Source: Cerioporus squamosus
Taxonomy: Eukaryota > Basidiomycota > Agaricomycetes > Polyporales > Polyporaceae
NCBI GenBank assembly: GCA_022592435.1
Contig: JABYQS010000041.1
Location: 62,001 to 126,000 of the forward strand
Length of the DNA: 64,000 nucleotides
Direction of reading: 5' to 3'
Part shown: piece after piece, positions 23,930 through 34,808 of the stretch
How positions within the stretch are numbered: position 1 is the first letter of the stretch
Layout of the letters: the number at the start of each line of letters is the position of its first letter
Notes under the pieces: generated by a model
The model's database searches: none
What the model saw: only the letters and a program-made list of their open reading frames with translations
Told to the model about the DNA's origin: nothing
Program-made: the position numbers and the translations under genes

Positions 23930-24820
23930 CGGCGCACGTGGCTTCCACGCGAGCCACACCGTCGGTAGCGCGTGGACTCGGAGGCGCGTCGCAATAAGTA
24001 GCATGGATCTGTCGAGACGTGACACAATCCGTTACATAGGCAAGTGCACTCCTGCAGTCCCACCAAGAGCTCCTGCTCGCCTCCAGAACAGCTTCAGGAC
24101 AACGTGAATTGCAAGCTTCAGTCTCCTCGTTCCTCCGGCCGCTCTGTGTTGTCCCCGCAATGGTCAAGGACGTCTCGTTCGTCAGCTCGCTGTCCTGTCG
24201 TCTTGCGTTCTCACCTCGATTACCACCGCACAACTAGTCTCCTCTCCCGCCTTTGGCCCATGTAGCGCTTGCTGCCGTCGTGCCCATCTTGCACTCCACG
24301 AAGACGCTGCAGAATGGAGGATGGCAGTGTATCCCGAAATTGTACGTCTTGTACTTCTGTTTCGAGCTACGCATATGCAGCACACCTCATCCCCCTCCTC
24401 TCATCTCCCCTCATCACCCTTCCTCCACACCCTATCTACTCACCATTCCTCGCTCTCATGCTCTGCAAGTGGCATGCGATATATATACGCCAGAGCTGGT
24501 CGCCCCTACCGGTCGCCCTCTGGAGTACGAGCTGATATCCGTGAGTACTGCTGGATCACGAGTGCGCGGAAATGCCAAGTCATGCCCTCAGATATCGATT
24601 CGAACGCATGCGGACGACTCCGAGTCGCGAGCATCATCGTCTCACCATGAAAGTTCCGCCTCGGGCGATGAGAGCGACAAGCTCGTCTCATCTGTCGCGC
24701 AACCAGTGCGAGACTCCTCTTCCTGGACGCGCGGGCTGCCAGAAGAAATCGGCGCGCCTCCTCCTCCTCCTCCTCCTCCTCCTCCGTCTGTCAAGTCGGA
24801 GTAAGCGCCTGTCTGACGGA
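23930..24820. repeat. Dispersed duplication, copy B
   Basis: Partner of copy A at 17790-18780. It differs by many substitutions and indels and by a perfect (CCT)n tract at 24757-24785. A plus-strand frame 24253-24804 runs through it and would end in a polyproline tract plus SVKSE, but copy A has no matching frame across the same region, so coding is doubtful. Confidence 0.65.
24757..24785. repeat. (CCT)n microsatellite
   Basis: Nine to ten uninterrupted CCT units inside duplication copy B. Absent from copy A. Confidence 0.9.
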
Positions 24821-26048
24821 CACCGCTTCGCAAACAATGGAGACCAATGCATAGGTGTGAAACAGCGAGATCGCTCGGAACGCGAGATGCGGCTTGCGAT
24901 CGTGGCAAAGTGCAGTCAAGTCAATTCCAAGAACCCAGGGTGGCCGCAGGGCTACGCAACCGTGCCGACTTCGGTCGACTGTGCTGTCAGCTGGGCACTC
25001 GCTGGTGCGGCGTTTCCATGCCCTCTCGTAGCTTGGTGACTTACGGACATCTACAGCGACACTTCCTCGTCAAGGCTCCAGGGTCTTCGGAGATCTGAGG
25101 AAGCGCGCCCCTTGCCGGTCGTGGCCAGTACGACTCGGAGCTCGCGTGGCATGGTCGTTCGGAGCTCTCCGCGCTAGACGTGATCAGCACTGCTTGAACT
25201 CGGCCGCCATACGCAAGGCATGGTCGGTCGGAGTCTGCGTCGCCCGGAGAATCGTCTAGACGTAGACATCGATGCGCAGGCGTGGCCGTCGAGAACCAAT
25301 TGTAAGTCGTCGACGGTCCCGCGCGGCTCATATGGCGATGTCAATGCGCACACTGATTGCACGACATTTGGTTTCGCAGTCTCGAGGGCCCAACAGGATC
25401 TCGCTGACGTTCTTCTAGCAAGGACGGGCGAGCGACGAAGTTCCCTGCGCTGCGTAATGTCGCCTGACGAGGCTGTCCGAGTCTCTGATCGCCCAGGTGA
25501 GGACTCCGCGTTTGCCGGCTGCCACATCTGCCTCCCCCCACTGAGCGTGGAGGTGGATGTCTGCTCACATGCGTACTCTACTCAGAGCACACAGGCTCGC
25601 CGCGGACCAATTGTTTTGAGGGCCGCACTGGCCTGGACAGCTGGCTCGGGAATATGGTGGGATACATATGCAGATGGAAGCGCGGCGATATCGTACGATC
25701 GGGAAAGCAGTGGTACGTGGTGTAGTAGGTGACATAGTATCGAATGGAACAAGACGGTGCTCTCGGCCTGCGAGCGTCGTGGCTAAACATGAATACAGAT
25801 AAGAGACGACGAGCAAGTGGTGAGACTGCACGACTCGACGGTACGTGTGCGCGTGAAGGAGAACCTGGAGACTGCGAGGATCGGGAGCGAGTAGGGACGA
25901 GTCACGAGAGGTACAAGGAAACGTGTATGGGAAATCCGATGTGCGCAGGACGGTGTGAGGAAGAGCGAGGCAGTGGGACGACGAGGCTGAAAGGCCCGCT
26001 GGCCCCCGGGAGGGCGAGCCTCCTGGAAGTGGCAAAGCCGCGGCGGCG
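24821..26048. other. Intergenic stretch downstream of the truncated DUF6535 copy
   Basis: About 1.2 kb, purine-rich on the plus strand from 25.7 to 26.05 kb. The plus-strand frame 25220-25732 (170 codons) has no known domain and no supporting second copy. No gene is called. Confidence 0.4.
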
Positions 26049-27146
26049 TCATGCCCGAGGTAAAGAGGAGTCGGTGGGATGGCCGGAGGAAGGAGGAGCA
26101 TGCAAGTGGGAGGAGGAGGACGTCAGGGTGGCCAACAGCTCGGTCTCAGAGCTGGCCTCACGGTCGACGTCCGCCACCGCCGGAGATGAGTAGTCTGCCG
26201 GCCGAGATGCCCTGAGAACGCTGACTGCAGACTTGTTTGCTGCAGCCACCGGGTCCGTGTCCAGATTGACGGGGAGGAGCGGGAGCTCCGTGATTGCGGG
26301 TGTCGATGCGGTGTTGCTGGCAGCGGCGTTCTGCACGAGGGACAGCAAACGGAAGTTAGTGACACTTCAATCGAGCAGATTCACGGGAGTGTGTACCTGT
26401 TCGGAGTTGTCAATGTCGCGCTTGAGCTTCCGGAGCCACTCCTCGTTATCCTCCCAGAACACTGGCAGCTCTGGGCCATGCGCACTCTTGTAAGCATCCC
26501 GATAGCTGATGATAGCTCGTGTCAACTCTGAGGACATTAGACCGGCCTTCTGTCCATGCTTGCGGAGCTGCCACAAGAGCCTGTAGTTTATCGCTTCCCA
26601 GTATTCTTCAGCCTTCGAGGTAGACAGGAAATCTGGAAAAGTGTTCAGCGCATTGACAGTCCTCTCTTGCACAGCCTTGTAGTCCGGATCGTCGGGCTTG
26701 AAGTCCGGGGACCCCGGTGGAGTGATGCAGTAGATGATGCATTCAAGAGCGTCGAGGGCCACCTTGGTTTTTGAGTTGTCTGCAGCAGTCCCATCCAGTC
26801 CTGCAAGTGCTTTTTCCAAGCAGATACAGGCGACTATGGAGTGTGATTAGCTCGATGCAAGACGTCTCAGCAACAAATGGGCGAATTTACCATACCGGCG
26901 AACCTCGTTGCCAAGATTCATTTCAGCCGACATTTCCATCGCCGCCGGTAGGTAGTTGCATGCAAGATCCAGGGAGTGGTGATCATGCCGTGCGCCAGAG
27001 TCACTGTAGTGGCGGATAACGCGTACCAAGTCTGTACAAAGCAAACGTGTCTGTGGAACGTCTGATTGAAGTATGTGACTCTGCAGAACGGAATATGCTC
27101 GCGCGCTATCCAATGCAGCAGACAAGGCGGACGATGGCCCCCAGTG
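26049..27146 (-). pseudogene. DUF6535 gene, copy 2, 5'-truncated at a transposon end
   Basis: The C-terminal half is clearly homologous to copy 1: LDALECIIYCITPPGSPDFK versus LTALRCIIYCVPPAGSADCK, WEDNEEWLRKLKRDIDNSEQ versus WKRNEDWIEKLGRDLNELGS, and VRVIRHYS versus ARIIHHYS. An intron with donor CAG/GTACAC near 26401 leads to a last exon ending at 26049 that copy 1 does not share. Homology stops abruptly at about 27146 (residues WGPSSALSAALDSAR), where the DNA becomes transposon terminus. The membrane half, including the KEID...GLFSA hallmark, is missing from the window, so this is a broken gene. Confidence 0.8.
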
Positions 27147-27154
27147 AAAAGTCG

Positions 27155-27290
27155 CTCTGCCAGGGTCTGCCACCCTCTGGCACGGTATGCCAGCTGTCAG
27201 ACTGATCTGGCGCCGTCTGCCAGGTTCTGGCAGGCGTGCCGCATGCCTACTCCAGACAGCGCAGGCGCCCAAAACAAGCCTGCGTGCGAC
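27155..27290. repeat. Subterminal repeat cluster of the Tnp2 element
   Basis: Repeated short words in both orientations: CTCTGCCAGGGTCTGCCA, CTCTGGCACGGTATGCCAG, GTCTGCCAGGTTCTGGCAG and more. Short TCTGCCA/TGGCAGA-type motifs near the ends are typical binding sites of CACTA transposases. Confidence 0.6.
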
Positions 27291-27450
27291 CTGCAGAACG
27301 CGACGATCCCTGCGACGACGATCGTCGGTGTCGCTCTGCCCCACGTGTGTCCCAGTCGCCTCCGCATTAGTGTAGCTACTGTGTCCTGTAGCTATCTTGC
27401 ACCAATAGTACCACGTCGCGTCCGCCTCTGCATTTCCCTGCCTCCCGACC

Positions 27451-30400
27451 ATGCCCGAGTGCACCTGTAGGGTGTATTGCAATGGCAAGAAAGACGTCTC
27501 CGAGAAGACGTGGCGCTCGCATCGACCGTATCGCCTGGCGATTGAGTCGTACAGCGAATTTCTGGCGAAGTCTCGCGGTCTTGGACTCGAAGTCGAAGAC
27601 GCACCACAGCAACCCGCGGCACCGCAGCTGCAAGCACCACAACCCGTGGGGCACTCGCTAGTCCATCGTCCCAGGAGGACCCGGAAGCGACGTCGCCGCG
27701 TAGAAGATGTCAGCGGTGACGAAGACGAGAATGCGCAGGCCTCAGGATCAGGCACGCTGAACACAGCTCCCGAGGCACAGGTACACGGCTTTGACATCAG
27801 AACCTGCTGCATACTGACTACATGCACCGCACCACCAGCCCCGTCCTATGGACGACTTCGAGCCCGACCCGATGGACCTAGATCCGCATCCGGACCCGCC
27901 CCCGCCCCGCGACGAGTCGCGCGCAAATGACGATACACAGCCAAGGGACAGCAACGCCGAGGAACCGCTTCCACCGCCCCCACCTCCGCCACCAGACGAT
28001 CGTAAGCCTTCTCGTGCTTACCGCGCGAGCTATGTACTGATCACACGAGCCAGCTGCACGCGATGCCGCGCGATTGCCGGCTGAATCTCGAGAACCTCCC
28101 GTCCGCGTCGCTCGTGAGGACATCAAGAAGACACTCGAGTACATCAGGCTCCTCGAGAACGCGACGCTCGAGGACAGCGGTCTCACGGCGGCCCAGTTAG
28201 ACCGCCTCAGGAACCCTCCAGCAGAGCAATTCGAGATCAAGGACAAGGATACGTTGCTGTCCCTTCAGCTCTTCATGGCGTGCGGGAACGCCTCTCAGGA
28301 GACGTACAACGCGGTCGCAGACGCGATCAGAGAACACTCCCCGCACATCGAGATCTTGTCGCTGGCCCAGGCAAGTATAGTGGGCGTGTCAGATATCAAT
28401 TGATTGCTAACAGTTATCTAGGTCAACACAACGCTCGAGAAGCTCACAGGCTGCGTCGAGGTGCACGACGACATGTGCGTGAACTCGTGCGTGGCGTACA
28501 CCGGCCCGTACAAGGACTTCACGGAGTGCCCCTACTGCGAGGAGCCGCGTTACAAGCCCGTGGACGACGAAGAGGAGGACGACCCCACGAAACGCGTGCC
28601 GAGGGAACGGCTCACTACTCTGTTGCCTGGCCCGGTGATACAAGCGTTCTGGCGCGGCGAGGATACGGCCAAGGACATGATGTACCTGTGGCAGGCTGCC
28701 CAGGACCTCATCGCGAGGACCCCGGAGGGCACTGCGCCGCAGACGTACTCGGACGTCCATTGCGGCTCGCGTCTCCTCAAGGCGTTCCGCAAGAAGGAGA
28801 TCGGTCCCAACGATACATTGCTCACATTCTCTATAGATGGCGCGCAACTCTACAGGAACAAACACTCGGACTGCTGGATCGCCATCTGGCTCGTCGAGAA
28901 CCTCAGCCCTGACAAGCGCTTCAAGAAACGTTTTGTCCTGCCGGGGTGCGTTATTCCTGGGCCGAATCATCCCGTCAACCTCGACTCGTTCATCTTCACT
29001 GCACTCTACCACGTCTCCGCTCTCATGCGCGAAGGACTACCAATTTACAACGGGCACACTCGCACCCGGGAGGTCTCGAAGCTATACGTCCCTGCTCACC
29101 TCGCTGACGGTCCTGCGATGGCACTCCTCGACGGCACTGTTGGTCACCAAGGCGTGTATGGCTGTCGGATCTACTGCGGTCTTCCTGGGCGACATAAACC
29201 CGGAGCTGGCTGCTACTATCCTGCGCTGACGAAGCCTATCGGCCCCGACATTCCTGGCTCTGACCATCGCACGATCAAGCTCTCTGAGATCCGACTCCCC
29301 TCCACAAGGGCGTACAAAGAGAAACTGCGCCTCCTCCTGCGCGCTCGGGATCAGACTGAGTACGAACAGCTGCGCAAGGCGACTGGGTTATGTAAACCTT
29401 CGATCTTCTCTGGGCTCTCGCGCACAACCCCTTTCCCACTCTGCTCTCCACCGGACATGATGCACCTGTGCTACATCAACACATGCACAGCCATGGTCGA
29501 GATCTGGCGCGGAACCATCAAGGGAAGTGAGCGCGATGCGAAGACATTCCCTTTCGCAGTCTTCGCCAATGACGAGGTCTGGGAACCGTTTGGCCTTCAC
29601 GTTGAGCGCACGCGAGCGTACCTCCTGGGTTCTTCGACCGGGCTCCCCGCAACATCGCGCTCAAGTGGAACAGTGGCTTCAAGTCTGTCGAGATGCAAAC
29701 ATTCCTCTACGTCTACTGTCCTTCAATGATGCGTCGATATCTGTCTCCTGAGCACTGGGGCCATCTGTGCAAACTCGTCCGCGGTGTCCGCAACTGCTCG
29801 GAGTACGAGATCAGCCAGGAGAGGCTCGTGCAGGCGCGGGAGCTTCTCACTGCTGCGCTGGAGGACTTCGAGAAGTATTACTACGAGGGCGATCCAGACC
29901 GTCTGCATTTCTGCCGTCCCTGTCACCATCATGTGTGGCACCTCCCGGACATGATCGTTGCCCACGGTTCCCTGATTGTGCGCACGCAGCTTCCTATGGA
30001 ACGCATGGTCGGTCAGTACGGCGGCGAGACCAAGCAACCCTCAAACCCATATCACAATCTTTCGCAACGCGCCGCTCGTCGGAACAAGATCTGTGCTCTC
30101 CAAGCTATGATGCCGTCTCTGGACCGCGCTGAACAGCGTGCCGCGCGTATCCCTCGTGGTGCTCAGGTTCTCGGCGACAGTGGCTATATCATGCTCCGCG
30201 CTCTCGAGCCATACCGGAGCACCTTGGCTCCAGCTGAAGCTCGCGCCTTCTTCGACTACTTTGCACGGACTGACCCTACGGTCATTGAAGGCAAAGGACG
30301 CTATTCGTTCACGTTCAAGCTTCGTCGCTGGGCCCGTCTACGTTTGCCCAATGGCATGGTCGCACGATCTGCTTGGAAGGAGCACGGCAAGGCGTTGTGC

Positions 30401-30836
30401 CGTCTGCAGATGGCGCGTTGCGTCAAGGTATTAGGTTGATTCACTCTTGACTTCGTATGCTAACTGTTTCATGTAGTTCGAGGGCATCAATGGGCGCATT
30501 GAGGTTGGCGAGGTGCGCTTCTTCCATATCACGGAGCGCGGCAACCGCCCAGTCGCCCTGGTGTCTGTCTTCGGGCCTCGAGACGAGGCACTGTACACGA
30601 GCTCAGTCGAGAACACGGAGCTGATGGAGTACCGGGGAGACGCAGGACCTCGCGTGATTGAGGTGAACTGCATTCGCTCGGTCATTGGGATGTTCGCGGA
30701 CGAGCCGGTCACCGATGACGAGTGGCTGCATGATCACAGGCATCTGCACGAGGGCAGACAGTATGTCGTTGCGGAGAAGCATGGATTTGAAGTGCGTATG
30801 GGTAGCGTGGATCCGGAGATGGATGTCGATGAGTAG
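27451..30836 (+). CDS. Tnp2-family transposase (one apparent frameshift)
   Basis: The ATG at 27451 starts a basic, Pro-rich N-terminus (KRRRR near 27690, a proline run near 27980) in three short exons. It is followed by the exon ending IREHSPHIEILSLAQ and a long exon at 28420-30428. Landmarks: CVEVHDDMCVNSCVAYTGPY, CPYCEEPRYK (zinc-binding CxxC), DTLLTFSIDGAQLYRNKHSD (near 28815), YGCRIYCGLPGRHKPG, and LVIGD-less but Tnp2-like FDRAPRN...INSG-type text near 29640. The last exon (30478-30836) ends in EVRMGSVDPEMDVDE. Around 29626 the frame shifts: text before it reads VERTRAYLLG in one frame and text after it, from FFDRAPRNIALKW, in another. This is consistent with one missing base. Nuclear DNA-cutting enzyme by family; current activity is uncertain. 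Confidence 0.82.
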
Positions 30837-30916
30837 ATCACTCATGTACTTGAGTGTATTCAATCTATGCCTTAGAAAATGCTACATTATTGGGCACACA
30901 GAACTTTGCAAGGGAG

Positions 30917-31016
30917 TACGAGAGCGACAGACACAGAGACACTGACAGAGACAGAGAGAGGGATATTGGAGACAGCGACAGAGGCCGCACCAGAGACTGC
31001 GACAGAGACAGGAATG
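30917..31016. repeat. Degenerate ACAGAG-rich tract
   Basis: About 100 bp of imperfect GACAGAGA/ACAGAG hexamers just after the transposase gene and before the 3' end of the next, convergent gene. Low-complexity; likely untranslated. Confidence 0.75.
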
Positions 31017-31043
31017 GGTACAAGAAAAGAACATAGTAACACA

Positions 31044-32317
31044 TTAATCATAACCGCGCTCATAGAGTTCCTGTTCAAGCGAAGGGAGGAATTCAGGAAG
31101 GCCACTTATCTGCGCGGATGCGTCCGGGTCCACCCACGAGGGCAACTCAGGTGACACAAAGCGATACGGGTATTCGAGCTCGTGCGGACAGGACGTCGGA
31201 ACGTCCAGACAATCAGAATTGGCGGGCAGAACGATGCAGCGGGGAGGATACACGGGAAGCATGTCCGGTCCTCCGCCAACAACCCCGCTTGTGTGCTCCC
31301 TACCCGTTGGACCATCCTCGCCGTGCTCGCCCGTGTCGTCTTCTGCACCAGTTCCTATTACCGCAGGGCAATCCGCACCATCCGGAGGCTCTGCAGCGGC
31401 ATCCAGAGCAGACGCGATCGCTGCAATGGCATGTCGGGCTACCGGGGTCTTGATGGGACGCGGCCACCAATCGTAGGTGCCGTCAGGAGTGGGCGGCGAG
31501 GGGGGGTTGCTGACTGAGTCGACGGGCAACTTTCTCGAGTACTCCAAAGGACGTTGCATCACCTCTTCGAGGATCGGGGCAGGCGCATCTGGAGTGGGAG
31601 GAGAAGGCGGGATACTGATGGATACGAGGGACTTCGTGCAGCGTTCAACTGGGGGCTGCCTCCCTTCGTCATTCATGGGGTGAGGTGATGTGATTGTGTG
31701 CCAAGGGGTAGGATCGGGGAATGAGATGGGCGGCGAGCCGCTAAGTAGGGACGGAATGCGCGGCGGAGATCTGCAACACATACACGTCAGCAACCACAAA
31801 GACCTTCAAAAGCACTGTGCATAGCACTCACCTAACATCAAGGAGCCAGGCCGGATTCTCCAAAGGCAGTTCCAGAAGGTGACGACGAAGTCCTTCCAGA
31901 CCTTCAGTCAGCGAGAGGAAAGCGGCTTGAATGTCTTCTTCGGAGTGCGCGCTTGAGCTGAGGCTCACGCAGCTCCGAGCCGCTGTCTTTGCGTAGGTAC
32001 GGAACTCCTTGTATGCACGTCGAGTGCTTGTGTAGTCGAGCGGTGCCTCGTGCTGCGGCGTCGCGACCATATGTTCGTAATATGCACGCATCAAGTTCTG
32101 TGATTCATTGCTGAGATCAATTTGGGGTCTATACAAACTGTGTCAGCGTGGGTCCAGACTGAGTTAATTGTTACGCGGAAACCTACCGGAGGAAGTTGCG
32201 AGCCGGGGTCGGAAGCTGCGAGGCGGACGGCAAGATGCTGAGGTCGAGGTCGGACAACATTTCTTCCGACGTCTCTGTGTCCGCAAAAACGCCAGGGCTC
32301 TTGTCTGCTTCGCTCAT
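31044..32317 (-). CDS. Unknown protein, Pro/Ser/Glu-rich
   Basis: Three exons from the ATG at 32317. Exon 1 encodes MSEADKSPGVFADTETSEEM and ends in PTPARNFLR. Exon 2 (about 32125-31832) is a helical segment with YYEHMVATPQHEAPLDYT and a leucine-rich stretch LEGLRRHLLELPLENPAW. Exon 3 is a long disordered, proline-rich tail with an internal repeat (IPPSPPTPDAPAPI / NPPSPPTPDGTYDW) ending at 31044. No known domain. It is convergent with the transposase (207 bp apart) and divergent from the next gene (188 bp), which suggests a shared promoter and possible membership in the same element. Confidence 0.6.
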
Positions 32318-32505
32318 TGTGGGGCTGGCGTGGTAATTGGGGACGAGGATGGGGAAGCAGACGAGCATATGCACAGTATAGTAGACAAGTCCATTGGCCC
32401 AAACGGGAAGGCGATCTAAGATCGCGAGGCTCATTCGCGAGACGCGTCCGCGCACGGTCTCTCCTTGTCTCCTGCTTCCTGCCTCTTTCCCTAAACTATC
32501 TGAGA

Positions 32506-33831
32506 ATGGCCGGGTCCCCTCAACTCGCGATGGCCACTAACCTTAGGTATTTAGAACCGCAAGTGCGGTTTACCCGCGAGAATACACCGGCTCTGGGCAG
32601 CCTCGGCCTCAGGATGGCCCATTCAACCGGGGACCTATCCGAGTTAGAGTCCCCGCTTTCTCCCTGCGCGACACGAGGCTCCGGGACGCCGTCTGCAGGG
32701 CCATATGAAAGCCTTTTCTTGGAAGAAACATCACAGGTACGTCCCTCACCGTCACACCTCAATTCCTCCATGAAGCCCGCGGGCACGGCTTCCAGTTCAG
32801 CACGGGACCCCCGTCCGTTGTATCACGAGCGCAGCACTTCCAGGTGCTGCAGCAGCTGGAAATTGCAAGACGACGGATATACGAGCTCGAAATAGCCAAC
32901 GCACAGCTGGCTGCAACTGCAACAGCTACGGAGTAAGTAGCCACCCAAACACAGGTCACTATATGTGCTCATTCTTCACAGAAGCGCATTCGCTGTGCTT
33001 GCAAAGGCCCAGCCCGCCATGCTGCAGGCCTCACAAGCCGCAGCAACCTCAAACCCCTTCGCCCCGAACCTCGACCCTCTCGCGAGCGACAACAGTCTGG
33101 ACTACGGTGCGCGACCACCAAGTGCCCGAGGGCCACAACACGGCAAGATCAGAATGTGGACCACCAAGGACTACAAACCTTTCGGAAAGCGAGGCGACCA
33201 ACGTCACCACGGACAGTCACCCGACGGTGTCGACATCTACCTCGAGCGGCTCGACGGCACGATAATATCCTACAAAGAATACACCGACCTTCGCAATGTC
33301 CTCAAGCGTCATGTCAACACGCTGATCCAGCACGGGCATGCCGCATCAACATGGTCTGCGCTGAACAACGAGGCGCACGCGTACATTTGCCGAGGCTTGA
33401 AGAAATCGTTTGAAGGGTTCGACTACTGCGACGACGGCAAGTGGAAGGTCAACCTATTTGGAATGCTCATCTACCCGGACGCGATGTGCGAACGCGAGGC
33501 TGGCGAGAGCAAGTCGAAAAAGCGGGCTTCCTCGGTGATCGACATCACAGACGAAGGCGACACGCAGCCCCGGAAAAAGAAGCCAAAGTCAGTCAAGAAG
33601 ACCACACAGGACGTTACACAGGGTGAGTTACCAGTACAAGCCTACGATTACTGACTAGACTCCCTCTACAGGGCTGCAAGGCTCGGAACTGCACCCAGAG
33701 GCCGCGTCATCGAGCGGCGCTGGGGCAGTCGCATCTTCGAACAGCACGCAGGCCTCGGCTGTGATACCTACACAGTCTACATCCATGAATCCCACGATGG
33801 CCAGCCAGACGACATCAGACCCCCTCGATCC
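32506..33831 (+). pseudogene. Unknown coiled-coil protein gene, cut by an LTR retrotransposon
   Basis: Four or more exons starting at the ATG 32506 (MAGSPQLAMATNLRYLEPQV). Exon 2 (acceptor TTCCAG before 32796) gives a coiled coil, VLQQLEIARRRIYELEIANA. Exon 3 contains RMWTTKDYKPFGKRGDQRHH, YKEYTDLRNVLKRHVNTLIQ and a GFDYCDDGKWKVNLFGMLIY block, then a basic tail with KKRASSVIDITDEGD and KKKPKSVKKTT resembling a nuclear localisation signal. The exon from 33672 runs into the LTR at 33832, so the gene lacks its 3' end. The continuation was not found with confidence right of the insertions. Function unknown; possibly a DNA-binding accessory of the neighbouring transposon. Confidence 0.6.
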
Positions 33832-34407
33832 TGTCACGGTCAGTGGACCAGCACCCCTTTTCGTTTTCTCTGGAACTTCCACTTTCCCATCTTGATCCCT
33901 TTCCTACTTCGTACATATCCCATTTTGGACCCCTTGATTTCATTCTCGCGCCCGTATGCTCTGTTCCCGCAACCGCATGCCTTGTTCTCGCACTTACCAT
34001 CCCCTTACCATGTGTTTTCCCACCCTTTTGTCTCCCACTCGTACAGCCTCGCTCCCTTTCCCGCATGAGTCACTTCCACTGGCACGTGATTGTTCAGAGT
34101 AGACTAGTATATAAGGCCCTCCCAGCGCTTACCTGGTCCCCATCTCGACCTCCTGGTCATTGGGACTAGGTGCGCTTTCCCCCATGTACTTTCCCCTTGT
34201 CTCTGTGCTAATATAACCTGGTCATTGGGACTAGTCTGTCGCAGTGCGCGTGAAGACTAGCTATCGACGACTTCGTGCCTTCGAGCCGGTCGTTGCTCTG
34301 CCCTCGTCGAGCTTCCTCTCTACTCTCCCCTTTTCGGCTCCTCGCCGCTCGCCCCTCAGACCGTCGCCGATCGACGTCTGGTGTCTACGCGCCTAGTCGC
34401 CGCGACA
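33832..34407 (+). repeat. 5' LTR (576 bp)
   Basis: Begins TGTCACGGTCAG and ends CGCCGCGACA (TGT...ACA). Contains a TATA box, TATATAAG at 34108-34115. An 18 bp direct repeat, CCTGGTCATTGGGACTAG, occurs at 34152-34169 and 34217-34234, just downstream of the expected transcript start. Confidence 0.96.
34108..34151 (+). promoter_or_regulatory. LTR promoter and predicted transcript 5' end
   Basis: TATATAAG at 34108 is followed 34 nt later by ATCTCGACCT (34142-34151). That spacing suits a transcription start, and the ten bases are exactly complementary to the primer site next to the LTR. Start position is inferred. Confidence 0.6.
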
Positions 34408-34409
34408 TT

Positions 34410-34419
34410 AGGTCGAGAT
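34410..34419 (+). promoter_or_regulatory. Primer-binding site of self-priming (Tf1-like) type
   Basis: AGGTCGAGAT begins two bases after the LTR end. It does not start with TGG, as a tRNA-primed site would, and it is the reverse complement of ATCTCGACCT at 34142-34151 in the LTR. Confidence 0.65.
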
Positions 34420-34808
34420 CCCTCATCGGTGCTGACACTCTGACAAGAGTGTCCCCATCGCTCGACAAGCCACCCCGTCACCCTGGACTGTTCCCGCAGA
34501 CACCACGCCTGGGATACCGAAGACCAAGAATACGTCCACCGGAGGAAGGATCCGGAGGATAACGCGTGGTACTGGGAATCCTGTGAGCAGAACCCTTGCC
34601 CCAATCGTCACTATCGCCCCAGTCGCATCAACGTCGAAGCCTACTCCGATACTTCATCCCCGTCCCCGACTCTCCCGTTGCAGAGTCACCCACCACACAC
34701 TCCCCCCTTCCAAGCACCCCGATCGACGAACGCGAGGTCGTCGCTCTTATCGCCGCACCCCCATCACCTGTGATCACCCCCTCTCGTCCACCGTCAGCAC
34801 CACCTGCG

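Larger units (their letters stand above)
27142..30900 (+). mobile_element. Tnp2-type (CACTA/EnSpm superfamily) DNA transposon, right end not found
   Basis: The left end is inferred where DUF6535 copy 2 is cut, at CAGTGAAAAGTCGC (27145). It is followed by dense subterminal repeats and the transposase gene. No inverted copy of this end was found further right in the window, so the element is either truncated or continues to a lost end. The two unknown genes at 31.0-33.8 kb might be cargo of the same element. Confidence 0.55.

Noticed and set aside
24253..24804. Plus-strand gene ending in a polyproline tract
   Set aside because: The frame is not maintained in duplication copy A, and the proline run comes from a microsatellite.
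25565..26101. 178-codon minus-strand frame
   Set aside because: Overlaps the last exon end of DUF6535 copy 2 in another frame and has low-complexity Pro/Ser/Leu composition.
27160..27827. 5' part of a minus-strand open frame that runs on into the DUF6535 remnant
   Set aside because: It is antisense to the transposase N-terminus and subterminal repeats; homology to DUF6535 begins only below 27146, so the longer frame is accidental.
30917..31016. Tandem array that might be a CRISPR-like or satellite repeat
   Set aside because: Units are 6-8 bp, imperfect and without spacers; simple low-complexity DNA in a eukaryote.
33843..34169. Open frame inside the 5' LTR, repeated at 39833-40171
   Set aside because: Present in both LTRs only because they are copies; non-coding LTR sequence with promoter elements.
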